64,000 nucleotides of DNA from contig PXRS01000032.1 of the NCBI GenBank assembly GCA_003023785.1, positions 1-64,000 of the forward strand. Direction: 5' to 3'. Of the stretch, positions 25,075-34,103 are shown one piece after another (the stretch's first letter is position 1; each line of letters begins with the position of its first letter). The position numbers and the translations under genes were made by a program. Below the pieces are notes generated by a model. The model did no database searches. It saw nothing but the letters and a program-made list of their open reading frames with translations, and had not been told where the DNA came from. The stretch comes from Halobacteriales archaeon QS_5_68_33 (GTDB taxonomy: Archaea > Halobacteriota > Halobacteria > Halobacteriales > Haloarculaceae).

Positions 25075-26051
25075 TCGACTCTGACGCCCTCCGTGTCGAG
25101 TTCGGCGCGGAAGGCCTCCTCGCAGTCAGGCGAGTACTGGAGGGCGGTCCGGGTCTCCTCGCCGGGGTCCAGCGCGACGATACAGCCGCCGCCGCCCGCG
25201 CCGGTGAGTTTCGCGCCGTGGGCGCCGGCGTCGCGGGCCGCCCAGGCCATCGCGTCCAGCGACCGCGAGGAGACGCCAAGCGCCGACAGCAGCCCGTGGT
25301 TGAAGTTCATCAGTCGCCCGAGTTCCGCCACGTCGCCGTCCAGGAGGATGTCCTCGCCACGGCGGGCGAGGTCACCGATCACCTCGACCGTGTCGGCGGC
25401 GAACCCGTACTCGTTCCCGAGGTCCCGCACCTGCTCCACCAGGGCGCCCGTGTCGCCGGCGCCGCCGTCGAAGCCGACGACAAAGGGGAGTGACGGCGCG
25501 TCAAGCGACCGGCGGTCCTCGCCCTCGACGCGGACGGCACCGCCGGTGGCCGAGCAGAACGTGTCCGTCCGCGAGGCGTTGCCGTCCTGGACGTCGTACT
25601 CGACCTGGAAGGCCCGCTCGGCGACCTCCGCGGGAGTGAGTTCGGTCCCCAGTTCGCGCGTCGCGGCGAAGATGCTCGCGACGGTGACCGACGCCGACGA
25701 ACTCAGGCCGGCGCCCAGCGGGATGTCGCTCTCGATGGTGACCTCGAACCCCGCGTCGGGCGCGTCGGCGGCCTCCCGGGCCTGTTCGACCGCGGCGTCG
25801 ACGTAGCCGGTCGCGGCCTCGACGAGGCCCTCCGGGACGTCGACGTCGGCGTCCCCGGGGTCCCGCCCGTATTCGACGGCGAACCCGTCCAGCGTGAGGT
25901 CCTCGGCGTGGACGCGCAGGTGGTCGTCGTCGCGCGCCTCGACGGTGACGGTCGCCCGCCGGTCGATCGCACACGCCACCGCCGGTTCGCCGTAGACGAC
26001 CGCGTGCTCCCCGAAGAGATACAGTTTGCCCGGCGCGCTCGCGGTTACCAT
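25071..26051 (-). CDS. mvk: Mevalonate kinase
   Basis: A 326-residue GHMP kinase that phosphorylates mevalonate. It has the N-terminal SAPGKLYLFGEHAVVYGEPA (substrate-binding His/Glu), the GHMP P-loop-like IPLGAGLSSSASVTVASIFA (~115), and the C-terminal GAKLTGAGGGGCIVALD (~280) motif. The catalytic Asp region is FVVGFDGGAGDTGALVEQVR. It is first in an operon with isopentenyl phosphate kinase, with RNase J and idsA following in the same direction. Together they provide isoprenoid precursors for ether lipids. Confidence 0.95.
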   Translation of the reverse strand: MVTASAPGKLYLFGEHAVVYGEPAVACAIDRRATVTVEARDDDHLRVHAEDLTLDGFAVEYGRDPGDADVDVPEGLVEAATGYVDAAVEQAREAADAPDAGFEVTIESDIPLGAGLSSSASVTVASIFAATRELGTELTPAEVAERAFQVEYDVQDGNASRTDTFCSATGGAVRVEGEDRRSLDAPSLPFVVGFDGGAGDTGALVEQVRDLGNEYGFAADTVEVIGDLARRGEDILLDGDVAELGRLMNFNHGLLSALGVSSRSLDAMAWAARDAGAHGAKLTGAGGGGCIVALDPGEETRTALQYSPDCEEAFRAELDTEGVRVE

Positions 26052-26212
26052 GTCCGGTCGTGGGACCGCCCGGGAGTTAGGTATTTCCGAACGGGACGGG
26101 GTCGGCGGGCCCCGGCGACTCGCCCCGACCGCGCGAAGGATCTAGCGTCGTGCCGGTCCGGCACCGGATATGACGGTTGGCTGTCGCATCGGGGGACAAC
26201 CTATCCTCCGCC

Positions 26213-26280
26213 GGTCACACGTGATGCCGCCGTTTCGGTGACTGTCTCGGGGTTTTCGGTACGCACGTCCCGCTCGTGCG
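26213..26280. repeat. Family-3 palindromic element, truncated copy c
   Basis: It matches the left and middle of family 3 (CACACGTGATGCCGCCGTTT, CGGTGACTGTCTCGGGGTTT, TCGGTACGCACGTCC). The right arm with the TGTGTCCGACAG end is absent. It ends two bases before the TAA stop of the leftward substrate-binding protein gene, so the 3' end association is kept. Confidence 0.75.
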
Positions 26281-26281
26281 G

Positions 26282-27490
26282 TTACCGACGCCGTCGCGAG
26301 AACAGCACTGCGGCGAGGACCGCCAGCACGCCGGCCGCCGCGGTGAAGCCGGGGCCGTTGGCGGTCGTCGCCGGGTCGTCGGTCCGGTCGGGCGTGTCGC
26401 CGCCCGTCTCACCGGGCGTCCCCGTCGGCGTCATCGTCGACTCCGCCGTCTCGGTCCCGGTCGTGGTCGGTTCCGCCGTCGCCGTGGGCGTCGGCGTCGC
26501 TTCAAGCGCGGCCTGGGCCTCCTCGTAGGCTTCGGGGTGGACGGCCTGCGTCAAGTTCTCCAGGGCCCGCACCGTGTACGGGCCGGGCTGGTTGAGGTAG
26601 TCCTCGTTGACCGTGACCGTCTGGCCGTTCTGGGTCGCGTACGTCCCGTTGTAGACGTCGCTGCTGTCGAGGTTCGACGGGTGGCTCCCCGGGTTGCTGT
26701 TCACGATAAGCCATTCGATGTTCTCGCTGTTGTTGGCGACGACTTCGGGGTTCAGGGGTTCGGTCGTGAACCCGGTGATACCCGCCTCGGCGGCGACGTT
26801 CGTCAGTCCGGCCGTCGTGATGACCGAGTGGATGAACGTGTCGCTCCCGGTGGTGAACCCGTAGAACGTGTACAGCGCACCCGGTCTCTCCTCGTCTTCG
26901 ACCGCGTTCTCGATGGCGGTAACCCGCTCGCGCATGTCGGCCACCGTGGCGTCGGCAGCCTCGCACTCGCCGCTCAGCTCGCCGAACCGCTCGGTCTTCG
27001 CGTAGACGTCCTCGAAGTTCGCCGAGTCGTCGGCCTTGTAGACCGTGAGGCCGCTCGACCGTAGCTGGTCGACTGTCTCGTTGGACACGACGTCGGGCGC
27101 GAGCACCAGGTCGGGTTCGAGCCCCACGATCGTTTCCGTTTTGACGCCGTCGAAGTCGCGGACGACCTCCTTGTCGCTCGCGCCCGGCAGGTAGTCGGCG
27201 AACACCGAGACGCCGACGACCTTGTCGCTGGCGTTGAACGCCCACAGCGTCTGGGCCGCGCTCGGCGCCAGCGTCACGATCCGCCGGGGTTCCTCCTCGA
27301 TCGTTACCTCTGTACCGGTCGCGTCGGTCACCGTCAGCGGGTACGAACACGCCTCCTGCGCGGCGTCGGCGCCGCTCGCGCCGGCGACTGTCCCGCTCGG
27401 TCCGCCGAGTTCGCCGCCCGCCGCCGCCGGGACGGCCCCCAGCGCGACGACGAGCAGGACCGCTACGCCGACCGCAGTCAGATCTCTCAT
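26282..27490 (-). CDS. btuF: PGF-CTERM-anchored BtuF-type substrate-binding protein
   Basis: A 402-residue exported binding protein of the TroA/BtuF class. The signal peptide covers about residues 1-28 (AVGVAVLLVVALGAVPAAAG). The binding domain begins YPLTVTDATGTEVTIEEEPR and continues IVTLAPSAAQTLWAF, typical of vitamin B12 or Fe-siderophore binding proteins. The C-terminus has a Thr-rich stalk and a PGF-CTERM signal (NGPGFTAAAGVLAVLAAVLF then RRRR), processed by an archaeosortase and lipid-anchored in haloarchaea. It is divergent from btuC by about 65 bp with a shared A+T-rich promoter. Cobalamin is the favoured substrate, but corrinoid versus siderophore is not decided by sequence. Confidence 0.87.
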   Translation of the reverse strand: MRDLTAVGVAVLLVVALGAVPAAAGGELGGPSGTVAGASGADAAQEACSYPLTVTDATGTEVTIEEEPRRIVTLAPSAAQTLWAFNASDKVVGVSVFADYLPGASDKEVVRDFDGVKTETIVGLEPDLVLAPDVVSNETVDQLRSSGLTVYKADDSANFEDVYAKTERFGELSGECEAADATVADMRERVTAIENAVEDEERPGALYTFYGFTTGSDTFIHSVITTAGLTNVAAEAGITGFTTEPLNPEVVANNSENIEWLIVNSNPGSHPSNLDSSDVYNGTYATQNGQTVTVNEDYLNQPGPYTVRALENLTQAVHPEAYEEAQAALEATPTPTATAEPTTTGTETAESTMTPTGTPGETGGDTPDRTDDPATTANGPGFTAAAGVLAVLAAVLFSRRRR

Positions 27491-27555
27491 GGCACCCGCC
27501 TCTGTGAACGTATCCAATAAATATTTACCTACTCCAAATCGATTTGTCTTCCAGT
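27491..27555. promoter_or_regulatory. Divergent btuF/btuC promoter region
   Basis: A compact 65-bp divergent interval. CCAATAAATATTTACC (27504-27519) is near-palindromic around AAATATTT and can serve as TATA element in both directions. It lies roughly 25 bp from the btuF start and 37 bp from the btuC ATG at 27556. Overlapping divergent TATA boxes imply shared control of the importer. No cobalamin riboswitch is visible. Confidence 0.4.
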
Positions 27556-28713
27556 ATGGGGACGGGCACAGAGACCGAGACGGCCGAGGCAGGCGTCCTC
27601 CCCGGAGGCCTGCGCTCGACCACGGCCCGGGCGGTCGCCTGGTCGGCCGGCCTGGGTGTCGTCCTCGTCGTCGTCGTGTTCGCGAGCGCGGCTATCGGGC
27701 CGGTGTCGCTGTCGCTCCCGGTCGTCGCGAAGGCGTCGTTGAACGCCGTCGCGATACCGGCGGGCGTGAGCCTGACCGCCGCGACCGTCGGCCTCGGCGA
27801 CGCGACCACCACGCTCCCGGTCCCCGACCTCAGCTACACCTACCCGTTCGCCTTCCAGGTGGACGGCACGGCCGAAACGATCGTCCGGCGCGTGCGCCTG
27901 CCTCGCATCGCCCTGGGCGTCGTCGTCGGGTTCGCGCTGGCCAGCGCCGGCACCGTGATGCAGGGTTTCTTCCGCAATCCGATGGCCGACCCCTCCATCG
28001 TGGGCGTCTCCTCGGGCGCGGCGGTCGGCGCGGTGGCGACCATCGCCCTCTCGGTGTCGCTGCCGTTCGGCATCCAGGGGGCGGCCTTCATCGGTGCGCT
28101 GGTCGCCGCCTTTGCGGTGTATCTGATCGCGACCGAGGACCGCCGGACGCCTGTGGCGACGCTCCTGCTCGCGGGCGTCGCGGTCCAGACGTTCCTCGGC
28201 GCCGTGGTCTCGTATCTGCTCTTGCGGGCGGGCGAGAGCGTCGAGCAGGCGCTGTACTGGCTGATGGGGCGGCTCCACACCGCCACCTGGACGGACGTCG
28301 AGGCGACTCTGCCGGTCGCCGCCGTCTGCTTCGCCGTCCTGCTGGCGCACACGCGCGACCTGAACGTCCTCCTGCTCGGCGAGGAGGACGCCCACACGCT
28401 CGGCATCGAGGTCGAACGCACCAAGCGCGTCCTGCTCGCGGTCTCCAGCATCGTGACCGCCGCGGCCGTCGCCGTCGCGGGCGTCATCGGCTTCGTCGGC
28501 CTCGTCGTCCCGCACATGCTGCGTCTCGTCGTCGGTCCCGACCACCGCGTGCTCCTGCCGACCAGCGCCATCGCCGGCGGCGCTTTCCTCGTCGCCACGG
28601 ATACGCTGGCCCGCGCCGGCCCCGCCGAACTCCCTGTCGGCATCGTCACCGCCGCGCTGGGGGCGCCCTTTTTCCTCTATCTGCTCGTCACCCGGGAGGT
28701 GCACTCGCTATGA
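27556..28713 (+). CDS. btuC: BtuC-type ABC transporter permease
   Basis: A 385-residue FecCD/BtuC-family permease with about ten membrane helices. Family marks are [20 protein letters not shown], then [20 protein letters not shown] (~135-155), and the C-terminal [20 protein letters not shown] (~310), which contacts the ATPase. The ATG at 27556 is preferred to a TTG four codons earlier. Its stop overlaps the ATPase start (ATGA, 28710-28713). With btuF and btuD it forms a complete type II importer. Confidence 0.92.
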   Translation: MGTGTETETAEAGVLPGGLRSTTARAVAWSAGLGVVLVVVVFASAAIGPVSLSLPVVAKASLNAVAIPAGVSLTAATVGLGDATTTLPVPDLSYTYPFAFQVDGTAETIVRRVRLPRIALGVVVGFALASAGTVMQGFFRNPMADPSIVGVSSGAAVGAVATIALSVSLPFGIQGAAFIGALVAAFAVYLIATEDRRTPVATLLLAGVAVQTFLGAVVSYLLLRAGESVEQALYWLMGRLHTATWTDVEATLPVAAVCFAVLLAHTRDLNVLLLGEEDAHTLGIEVERTKRVLLAVSSIVTAAAVAVAGVIGFVGLVVPHMLRLVVGPDHRVLLPTSAIAGGAFLVATDTLARAGPAELPVGIVTAALGAPFFLYLLVTREVHSL

Positions 28714-30023
28714 CCGGCGACGCCGACCGGCGGTCGGCCGACGACGCCGCGGAGGCGGACTCGCTGGTCGACGTCCGCGGCGTCACCGTCGGCTACGGGA
28801 GCGACCCCGTCCTCTCGGGCGTCTCGCTGTCGGTCGAACGGGACGAACTGGTCGGCCTCGTCGGCCCGAACGGCGCGGGCAAGACCACCCTCCTGAAGGC
28901 CATCAACGGCGTTCTCGACCCGGACGAAGGCCGGGTGCTGGTCGACGGCGACGACGTCCACGACCTCTCCTCGCGGGCGGCGAGTCGCCGGGTCGCGACC
29001 GTCCCCCAGGACACGACCGTCGCCTTCGAGTTCCCGGTCGAGGCCGTCGTCGAGATGGGCCGGACGCCCTATCACGGGCGGGTCCGGCGCGACCCCGACG
29101 CCGCCGAGGCGGTCGAGCGCGCGCTCGACCGAACGGAGACGACCCGTTTTCGCGACCGCACCGTCGGGTCGCTCTCGGGCGGCGAGCGCCAGCGGGTCGT
29201 CCTCGCGCGGGCGCTGGCCCAGGGGACGCCCGCGCTCGTGCTCGACGAACCCACGGCGAGCCTCGACATCAACCACCAGGTCCGGACGCTCGCCCTGGTC
29301 CGCGAGTTGACCCGGGAGGGCAGGGGGGCCCTGGCGGCCATCCACGACCTCGACCTGGCGGCGCGCTTCTGTGACCGCATCGCCGTCCTCGCCGACGGGA
29401 CCCTCCAGGCGGTCGGCCCCCCGGAGACGGTGCTCACCGGCGAGCGCGTCGCGGCGGCGTTCGACACCGCGGCCGCCGTCGTCCCCAGTCCGGTGACCGG
29501 GACGCCGACGGTGACGCCGCTCTCGGACGCGAGCGCCGACGCCGACTCCGGCGTGCCCGTGGGCGAGGGCGAAAGTAAACGTCCCGGACCCCTCGTGGAG
29601 TCGGACCCCTGCGTCCACGTCGCGGGCACCGGACAGACGGCCGCGCGGGCGGTCGCCGCGCTCTCGGCGGCGGGGGCGACCGTCACCGCGGGCGTCTTCC
29701 CTGCGGAGGGACTCGCGGCGGGCGTAGCCCGCGAACACGGCGTCGACCCGGTCGTCGCCCCGCCGTTCGCGCCGCTCGACGCGGAGGCCGAGGCGAGCGC
29801 TCGCGAGCAACTCGGGGGGGCTGACGTCGCGGTCCTGGCCGGGCGGGCGCCGCCGTCGGTCCGCGCGCTCGTCCGGGACCACGACGCGGTCGTCCGGGTG
29901 ACCGACCCCGAAGCGGGGACGGACCCGGGCGGCGACGCGTCGACGGTCGCCACCGCCTCGCCGGCGACGGTCGTCGAAACCGTCGCGCGAGTCGAGGGGA
30001 GTCGTCTCCCGGCCGACGACTGA
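28710..30023 (+). CDS. btuD: BtuD-type ABC ATPase with extra C-terminal domain
   Basis: A 437-residue protein. Residues ~20-255 form the ATPase: Walker [16 protein letters not shown]-loop [11 protein letters not shown], signature [18 protein letters not shown], Walker [14 protein letters not shown] and switch His in [10 protein letters not shown]. Residues ~290-437 are an added domain ([38 protein letters not shown]) that looks like a small alpha/beta Rossmann-type unit. It is joined by a low-complexity linker. Haloarchaeal BtuD homologues often carry such an extension, whose role is unknown. It energises the BtuC permease. Confidence 0.9.
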   Translation: MTGDADRRSADDAAEADSLVDVRGVTVGYGSDPVLSGVSLSVERDELVGLVGPNGAGKTTLLKAINGVLDPDEGRVLVDGDDVHDLSSRAASRRVATVPQDTTVAFEFPVEAVVEMGRTPYHGRVRRDPDAAEAVERALDRTETTRFRDRTVGSLSGGERQRVVLARALAQGTPALVLDEPTASLDINHQVRTLALVRELTREGRGALAAIHDLDLAARFCDRIAVLADGTLQAVGPPETVLTGERVAAAFDTAAAVVPSPVTGTPTVTPLSDASADADSGVPVGEGESKRPGPLVESDPCVHVAGTGQTAARAVAALSAAGATVTAGVFPAEGLAAGVAREHGVDPVVAPPFAPLDAEAEASAREQLGGADVAVLAGRAPPSVRALVRDHDAVVRVTDPEAGTDPGGDASTVATASPATVVETVARVEGSRLPADD

Positions 30024-30069
30024 TGACAGCAGACCAAAAAATTATGACGCGGTACACTGACCTTGGGGT

Positions 30070-30864
30070 ATGGTGAACAGAGCCGCGGTGTATCTGATCG
30101 GGGGCATCGTGCTGGTTGGGGTGCTGGTCGTCGGGGGCGCGGGGTACTTCCTCTTTGCCGGCCTCGGCAACGCGGACAGTGCGGGGACGCCGACTCCGGT
30201 CGACCCGACCCCGCTGGACCTGAGTCCGACGCCGACAGCGGCGCCGACGGCGACGCCGACGGCGACACCGACGGCAACGCCGGCGCCGACGGCGACGACA
30301 CCCCAGCGGACGGTCGTGTTGCCAAACGAGTTTGACGAACGGCGGGTGGAAGTGCTCGTCGTCGAGGAGATAAACGAGCGCCGGACCGCCGAGGGCCTCG
30401 ACCCGCTGCTGGGTAACGGGACGGTGCCCGAGCGCCTCCGCGAGATGGTGCGCGAACACAGCGTCGCGATGGCCGACGCGGGCCGGGTCAACCACGTGAT
30501 AGACGGCAACGCGAGCGCCGACCGCTACCGCGACAATGACCTCTATCGGCTATGCCGGTGGAAGGCTGACGGGCGCGAGGCGATCATCGCCGCCGACAAC
30601 AACGGCTACGCGGCCAACGAGAGCGCGCTGGAGGCAGTCGGCCACACCTACGCCGGCCGCGAATACGACGACGGGCAGTTCAACGAGGACGAGGCGGCGG
30701 TCGCGGCGGCCATCGTCGAGGACTGGTACCGCGACTACCGGTTCGAGCGCCGACTCATGCTCCCGAACGCGACGATGGTCGGCGTCGGCGTCACCATCAC
30801 ACAGTCGGGCGAGGTGTACGCAACCGCCGACCTCTGTCGACCCAACAGCGGCGAGCGCCAGTGA
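30070..30864 (+). CDS. Membrane-anchored CAP (SCP/PR-1) domain protein
   Basis: A 264-residue protein with an N-terminal membrane anchor (residues ~7-30, VYLIGGIVLVGVLVVGGAGY), an extracellular Pro/Thr/Ala repeat linker (PTATPTATPTATPAPT, ~60-80), and a CAP-like domain. The domain starts VEVLVVEEINERRTAEGLDP, contains LREMVREHSVAMADAGRVNH and ends VGVGVTITQSGEVYATADLC. In the family the conserved His and Glu form a possible metal site; here H127 or H137-region residues are candidates. Function of archaeal CAP proteins is unknown. It is convergent with the HalX regulator. Confidence 0.78.
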   Translation: MVNRAAVYLIGGIVLVGVLVVGGAGYFLFAGLGNADSAGTPTPVDPTPLDLSPTPTAAPTATPTATPTATPAPTATTPQRTVVLPNEFDERRVEVLVVEEINERRTAEGLDPLLGNGTVPERLREMVREHSVAMADAGRVNHVIDGNASADRYRDNDLYRLCRWKADGREAIIAADNNGYAANESALEAVGHTYAGREYDDGQFNEDEAAVAAAIVEDWYRDYRFERRLMLPNATMVGVGVTITQSGEVYATADLCRPNSGERQ

Positions 30865-30890
30865 CACGACGCCGGTATTTCGCCGACCGG

Positions 30891-31463
30891 TCAGGAGTTG
30901 CGCTCTATCTCCTGGAAGGCGGCGGTCGCGTCGTCGAACTCCGCGAGGGTCTCGTCGAGGTCGGTCCCGAGTTGGTCGGCGCGGTCGCGCAATCCGTCCA
31001 TCTGTTCGTTCCCGTCGAGTTCAGCCGCGCTCTTCTCGGCCTCGAGGAGGGCGAGTTTCGAGGTCACCTCGAGGTACTCGGTGAGGCGTTCGTCGTAGCG
31101 GGTCGCGGTCAACTGCTGTTCGATCGCCGCGACGAGGTCGCGTTTCTCGACCGGTTTGCAGAGGTAGTCGTCGAACGGCATCTCGACGATGTCGAAGTCC
31201 GGGTCGACGGCCGTGATCATGATGACGCGACAGTCCAACTCGCGGTCGCGAATGGTCGAGAGGACGTCGTCCCCCGGGATGTCCGGCATCCGCCTGTCGA
31301 GCAACACCACGTCGAAGCTGTCGTCGACGGTGTCCAGCGCCGCTGTCCCCCCGTAGGCGGTCTCGACGTCGTACTCGCCGCGCAAGCGCAACGCGTACAC
31401 GTCTGCGACTTCCGCTTCGTCGTCGACGACGAGTACCGTCGGATCCTCGCTCGACTCGGTCAC
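30891..31463 (-). CDS. HalX-type response regulator
   Basis: A 190-residue protein. The receiver domain (residues 8-~122) has the acidic pocket VLVVDDEAEVADVYALRLRG, the phospho-acceptor Asp in FDVVLLDRRMPDIPGDD (~57), a Thr in MITAVDPDFDI and the Lys in DYLCKPVEKRDL (~108). The C-terminal ~65 residues form the coiled-coil HalX domain (YLEVTSKLALLEAEKSAAEL). HalX regulators lack a known DNA-binding domain; the output is uncharacterised. No histidine kinase is adjacent. The kinase at 47.8 kb is far away and has no obvious link. Confidence 0.9.
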   Translation of the reverse strand: MTESSEDPTVLVVDDEAEVADVYALRLRGEYDVETAYGGTAALDTVDDSFDVVLLDRRMPDIPGDDVLSTIRDRELDCRVIMITAVDPDFDIVEMPFDDYLCKPVEKRDLVAAIEQQLTATRYDERLTEYLEVTSKLALLEAEKSAAELDGNEQMDGLRDRADQLGTDLDETLAEFDDATAAFQEIERNS

Positions 31464-31597
31464 ACTCGCCTTTGGTGGAACATCCTATTTATTGCTACCG
31501 GGCGAGGGGACCGCCGGTCTCTCGACGCGGCGAGCGGTCGTGTGGGTCGCTCGCGCCATCACAATCCATTTGCCGGGCGGGTTCCAACGCCGGGGTA

Positions 31598-32575
31598 ATG
31601 TCGAGGTGCGACGAGTGTGGGAAACAGGAGAACATGCCCTACCAGTGTCGCCACTGCGGGGGTACCTTCTGTGCCGAGCACCGCCTCCCCGAGAACCACG
31701 GCTGCCCGGGGCTGAACCAGTGGCAGGACCCCGGCGGCGTCTTCGACAGCGGCTTCGACGACACGGTCGTCGATGACGACCGCGACGAGTCCGGCATCGC
31801 CGCGAAGCTCGGTTTCGACCGCCCCGGCGGCCTGCTGGGGTACTTCCGGGGGAACATGACCTTCGTCTTCCTCGGGCTGATGTGGGTCACCTTCGCCGCC
31901 CAGCTGGTCTTCCAGGCGGTCACCGGCCTCTTCCCGCTCACTCGGGCGACGATCACCGCCAACCCCGAAGCTTACCGCCTCTACAGCTCCGTTTTCGTCC
32001 TGACGCCCCACCACCCCGAGTACGTCTGGACCTGGTTTACCTCCGTCTTCGCCCACGGCGGCTTCGCCCACATCGCGTTCAACAGCATCGTCATCTACTT
32101 CTTCGGCCGCCTGGTCGAGGACTACGTCGGTTCGCGGAACTTCACGCTGCTCTTCCTCGGGAGCGGCGCGCTCGCCGGCCTCGGGCAGGTCGCACTCACC
32201 ATCGCACAGAACGGCGCGATCCCGACCGGCCTCCCCGTCGACGGCGTGCTGGGCGCCAGCGGCGCCGGCCTGGCCATCATGGGCGTGCTGACGGTCCTCA
32301 ATCCCGGTCTACGCGTCTACCTCTATTTCATCCTCCCGGTCCCGCTGTGGCTGCTGACCGTCGGCTACACGGGCTGGACTGTCTTCCAGATCTTCGCCGT
32401 CGGCGCCGGCGCGGGCAATACCGCACAGGTCGCCCACCTCGTGGGGCTGGTCATCGGCCTCGCCTACGGCCAGCACGTCAAGGGCCGCCACCGCGTCCCC
32501 AACCAGCTCCAGTTCGGCGCCGGTCGCGGCCCCGGCGGTCCGGGCGGTCCGGGCGGTCCGGGCGGCCGCTTCTGA
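31598..32575 (+). CDS. AN1 zinc-finger rhomboid intramembrane protease
   Basis: A 325-residue fusion. Residues 1-~45 are an AN1-type zinc finger (CDECGKQENMPYQCRHCGGT, FCAEHRLPENHGC). Residues ~95-300 are a rhomboid with six or more helices. It has the catalytic Ser in GVLGASGAGLAIMG (~220), the His in QVAHLVGLVIGLAYGQH (~280), and the N-terminal helix motif FAHGGFAHIAFNSIVIYFFG (~155). The C-terminus is a Gly/Pro repeat. Rhomboids cleave membrane proteins. The AN1 finger suggests a cytosolic protein-binding role and is a recurrent haloarchaeal arrangement. The stop overlaps the start of the endonuclease V gene (TGATG), so they are coupled. Confidence 0.9.
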   Translation: MSRCDECGKQENMPYQCRHCGGTFCAEHRLPENHGCPGLNQWQDPGGVFDSGFDDTVVDDDRDESGIAAKLGFDRPGGLLGYFRGNMTFVFLGLMWVTFAAQLVFQAVTGLFPLTRATITANPEAYRLYSSVFVLTPHHPEYVWTWFTSVFAHGGFAHIAFNSIVIYFFGRLVEDYVGSRNFTLLFLGSGALAGLGQVALTIAQNGAIPTGLPVDGVLGASGAGLAIMGVLTVLNPGLRVYLYFILPVPLWLLTVGYTGWTVFQIFAVGAGAGNTAQVAHLVGLVIGLAYGQHVKGRHRVPNQLQFGAGRGPGGPGGPGGPGGRF

Positions 32576-33435
32576 TGGAACCCGTCCGCCCCGCGTTCGT
32601 CCCCGACGCGTCGCTCTCCCGCGCGGAGATGGCGGCCCTCCAGCGCGACATCGCCGCCGAAGCGACCTTCGTCGACGACCTGCCCGTCGACCCCGCGAGC
32701 GTCCGCGTCGACCGCCGGGTCGACCTCGACGCGGTCCGGGAGGGCGACGTCGAGGCGGACAGCCAGCAGCAGCGACTGGGAGGCGACGCGAGAAGCGGTG
32801 ACGGAGCGACCGGCGACCCGCCGCTGGTTGCGGGGGTCGACCAGGCGTTCGTCGGCGACCGGGCGGTCAGCGCGGTCGTCGTCCTCCGGGACGGCGCGGT
32901 CGTCGAGCGCGTCCACGCCGTCGAACCGACCGACATCCCCTACGTCCCCGGGCTCCTGAGTTTCCGGGAGGGCGGCGCGGTCCTCTCGGCGTTCGCGGCG
33001 CTCGACTCCGAGCCGGACCTTGCCTTTGTCGACGGCAGCGGCCGGATCCACTTCCGCGAGGCGGGCCTGGCGACCCACATCGGCGCCACGTTGGACCTCC
33101 CGACGGTCGGCGTCGCCAAGACCCTCCTCTGTGGCACGGCCCGCGAGTCGCTCGACCGGAAACTCCCTGCCGGGGCACGGGTCCCCATCGAGGCCGACGC
33201 GGAGGTCGAGACCGCAGACCCCGGGACGGTCATCGGATACGCGCTCCAGACCCGCCAGTTCGAGAGCGACGCTCGCCACGTCAACCCGCTGGTCGTCAGC
33301 CCGGGCCACCGCGTGAGCGCGGCGACGGCCGCTGACCTCGTCGCGGCCTGCGCGGCGGGGTACAAACTCCCCGAACCGACGCGACTGGCCGACGCGTACG
33401 CCGACGCTGTCAAGGCCGAGGTCGACGCCGATTAG
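32575..33435 (+). CDS. nfi: Endonuclease V
   Basis: A 286-residue repair nuclease that cuts near deoxyinosine (and, in some homologues, RNA inosine). Catalytic regions are visible: the first Asp in LVAGVDQAFVGDRAVSAVVV (~85), the wedge and Glu in YVPGLLSFREGGAVLSAF (~127), the Asp in LAFVDGSGRIHFREAGLATH (~148), and VGVAKTLLCGTA (~180) and SPGHRVSAATA (~247). An N-terminal ~80-residue extension includes a low-complexity insert. It is overlapped by one base with the rhomboid gene and by three bases at its 3' end with the convergent methyltransferase gene. Confidence 0.92.
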   Translation: MEPVRPAFVPDASLSRAEMAALQRDIAAEATFVDDLPVDPASVRVDRRVDLDAVREGDVEADSQQQRLGGDARSGDGATGDPPLVAGVDQAFVGDRAVSAVVVLRDGAVVERVHAVEPTDIPYVPGLLSFREGGAVLSAFAALDSEPDLAFVDGSGRIHFREAGLATHIGATLDLPTVGVAKTLLCGTARESLDRKLPAGARVPIEADAEVETADPGTVIGYALQTRQFESDARHVNPLVVSPGHRVSAATAADLVAACAAGYKLPEPTRLADAYADAVKAEVDAD

Positions 33436-34016
33436 GGCTCGACGCCCCCTCGCTCGCGTTCGGCGACGACGAGGAACGTCTCCGGCCGGACGGCCTCGTG
33501 GACGACGCGAAACCCCGCCGTCCGGAGGTTCTCCGCAGCGTCCCCGGCGGTGAACCGCTCGGCCAGCGGCGGGCCGGCCGCGCCCTCGCCGCCGGCCGAC
33601 CAGTCGGCGACGACGAGGCGGCCGCCGGCGACGAGCACCCGCGCGACCTCCGAGATGGCGGCCTCGCGCGGGAGTTCGTGGTAGGTCATCGTCAGGTACG
33701 CCGCGGCAACCGAGGCGTCGGAAAACGGGAGGTCGGCGCCGCTCCCGGTCACGAGCGCGACGTTCCCGGGCACGCCCTTCCGGCGGTAGTGGGCGTGCAT
33801 CGCGGGTTGCACGTCCAGGCCGAGCGCGCCGTCGACGCGGGCCGCCACGTCGTCGAGGTAAAAGCCCGTGCCGCTCCCGACCTCTAGCACCGTCCCGTCG
33901 ACGGGGAGGTCCAGCCCCCAGGCCAGTTCCTCGGCCGACAGGCGGCGGTAGCGGGCGACGGCGTCCTCGAGTCTGTCGGCGTTCTCCGCGGGGAAGGTGT
34001 GCTGGCCGCCGTCCAT
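33432..34016 (-). CDS. Class I SAM-dependent methyltransferase
   Basis: A 194-residue protein with the Rossmann-type methyltransferase motifs: motif I VLEVGSGTGFYLDDVA (~45), motif II ALGLDVQPAMHAHYR, motif post-II GADLPFSDASVAAAYLTMTY (~100-115), and motif III VLVAGGRLVVADWS (~140). The length and the TMTYHEL segment match UbiE/ArsM-like small-molecule methyltransferases; substrate unknown. The ATG at 34016 is chosen because upstream codons are intergenic. Its stop overlaps the stop of nfi on the other strand. Confidence 0.88.
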   Translation of the reverse strand: MDGGQHTFPAENADRLEDAVARYRRLSAEELAWGLDLPVDGTVLEVGSGTGFYLDDVAARVDGALGLDVQPAMHAHYRRKGVPGNVALVTGSGADLPFSDASVAAAYLTMTYHELPREAAISEVARVLVAGGRLVVADWSAGGEGAAGPPLAERFTAGDAAENLRTAGFRVVHEAVRPETFLVVAERERGGVEP

Positions 34017-34103
34017 GGTCGGGGGTGGGCTTCGTCCGGCAAGTAGCCACCGGCCGGCGGACAATAGTCGACACTTAACTGTGGGGCGGTCCACGTCGCG
34101 TAC

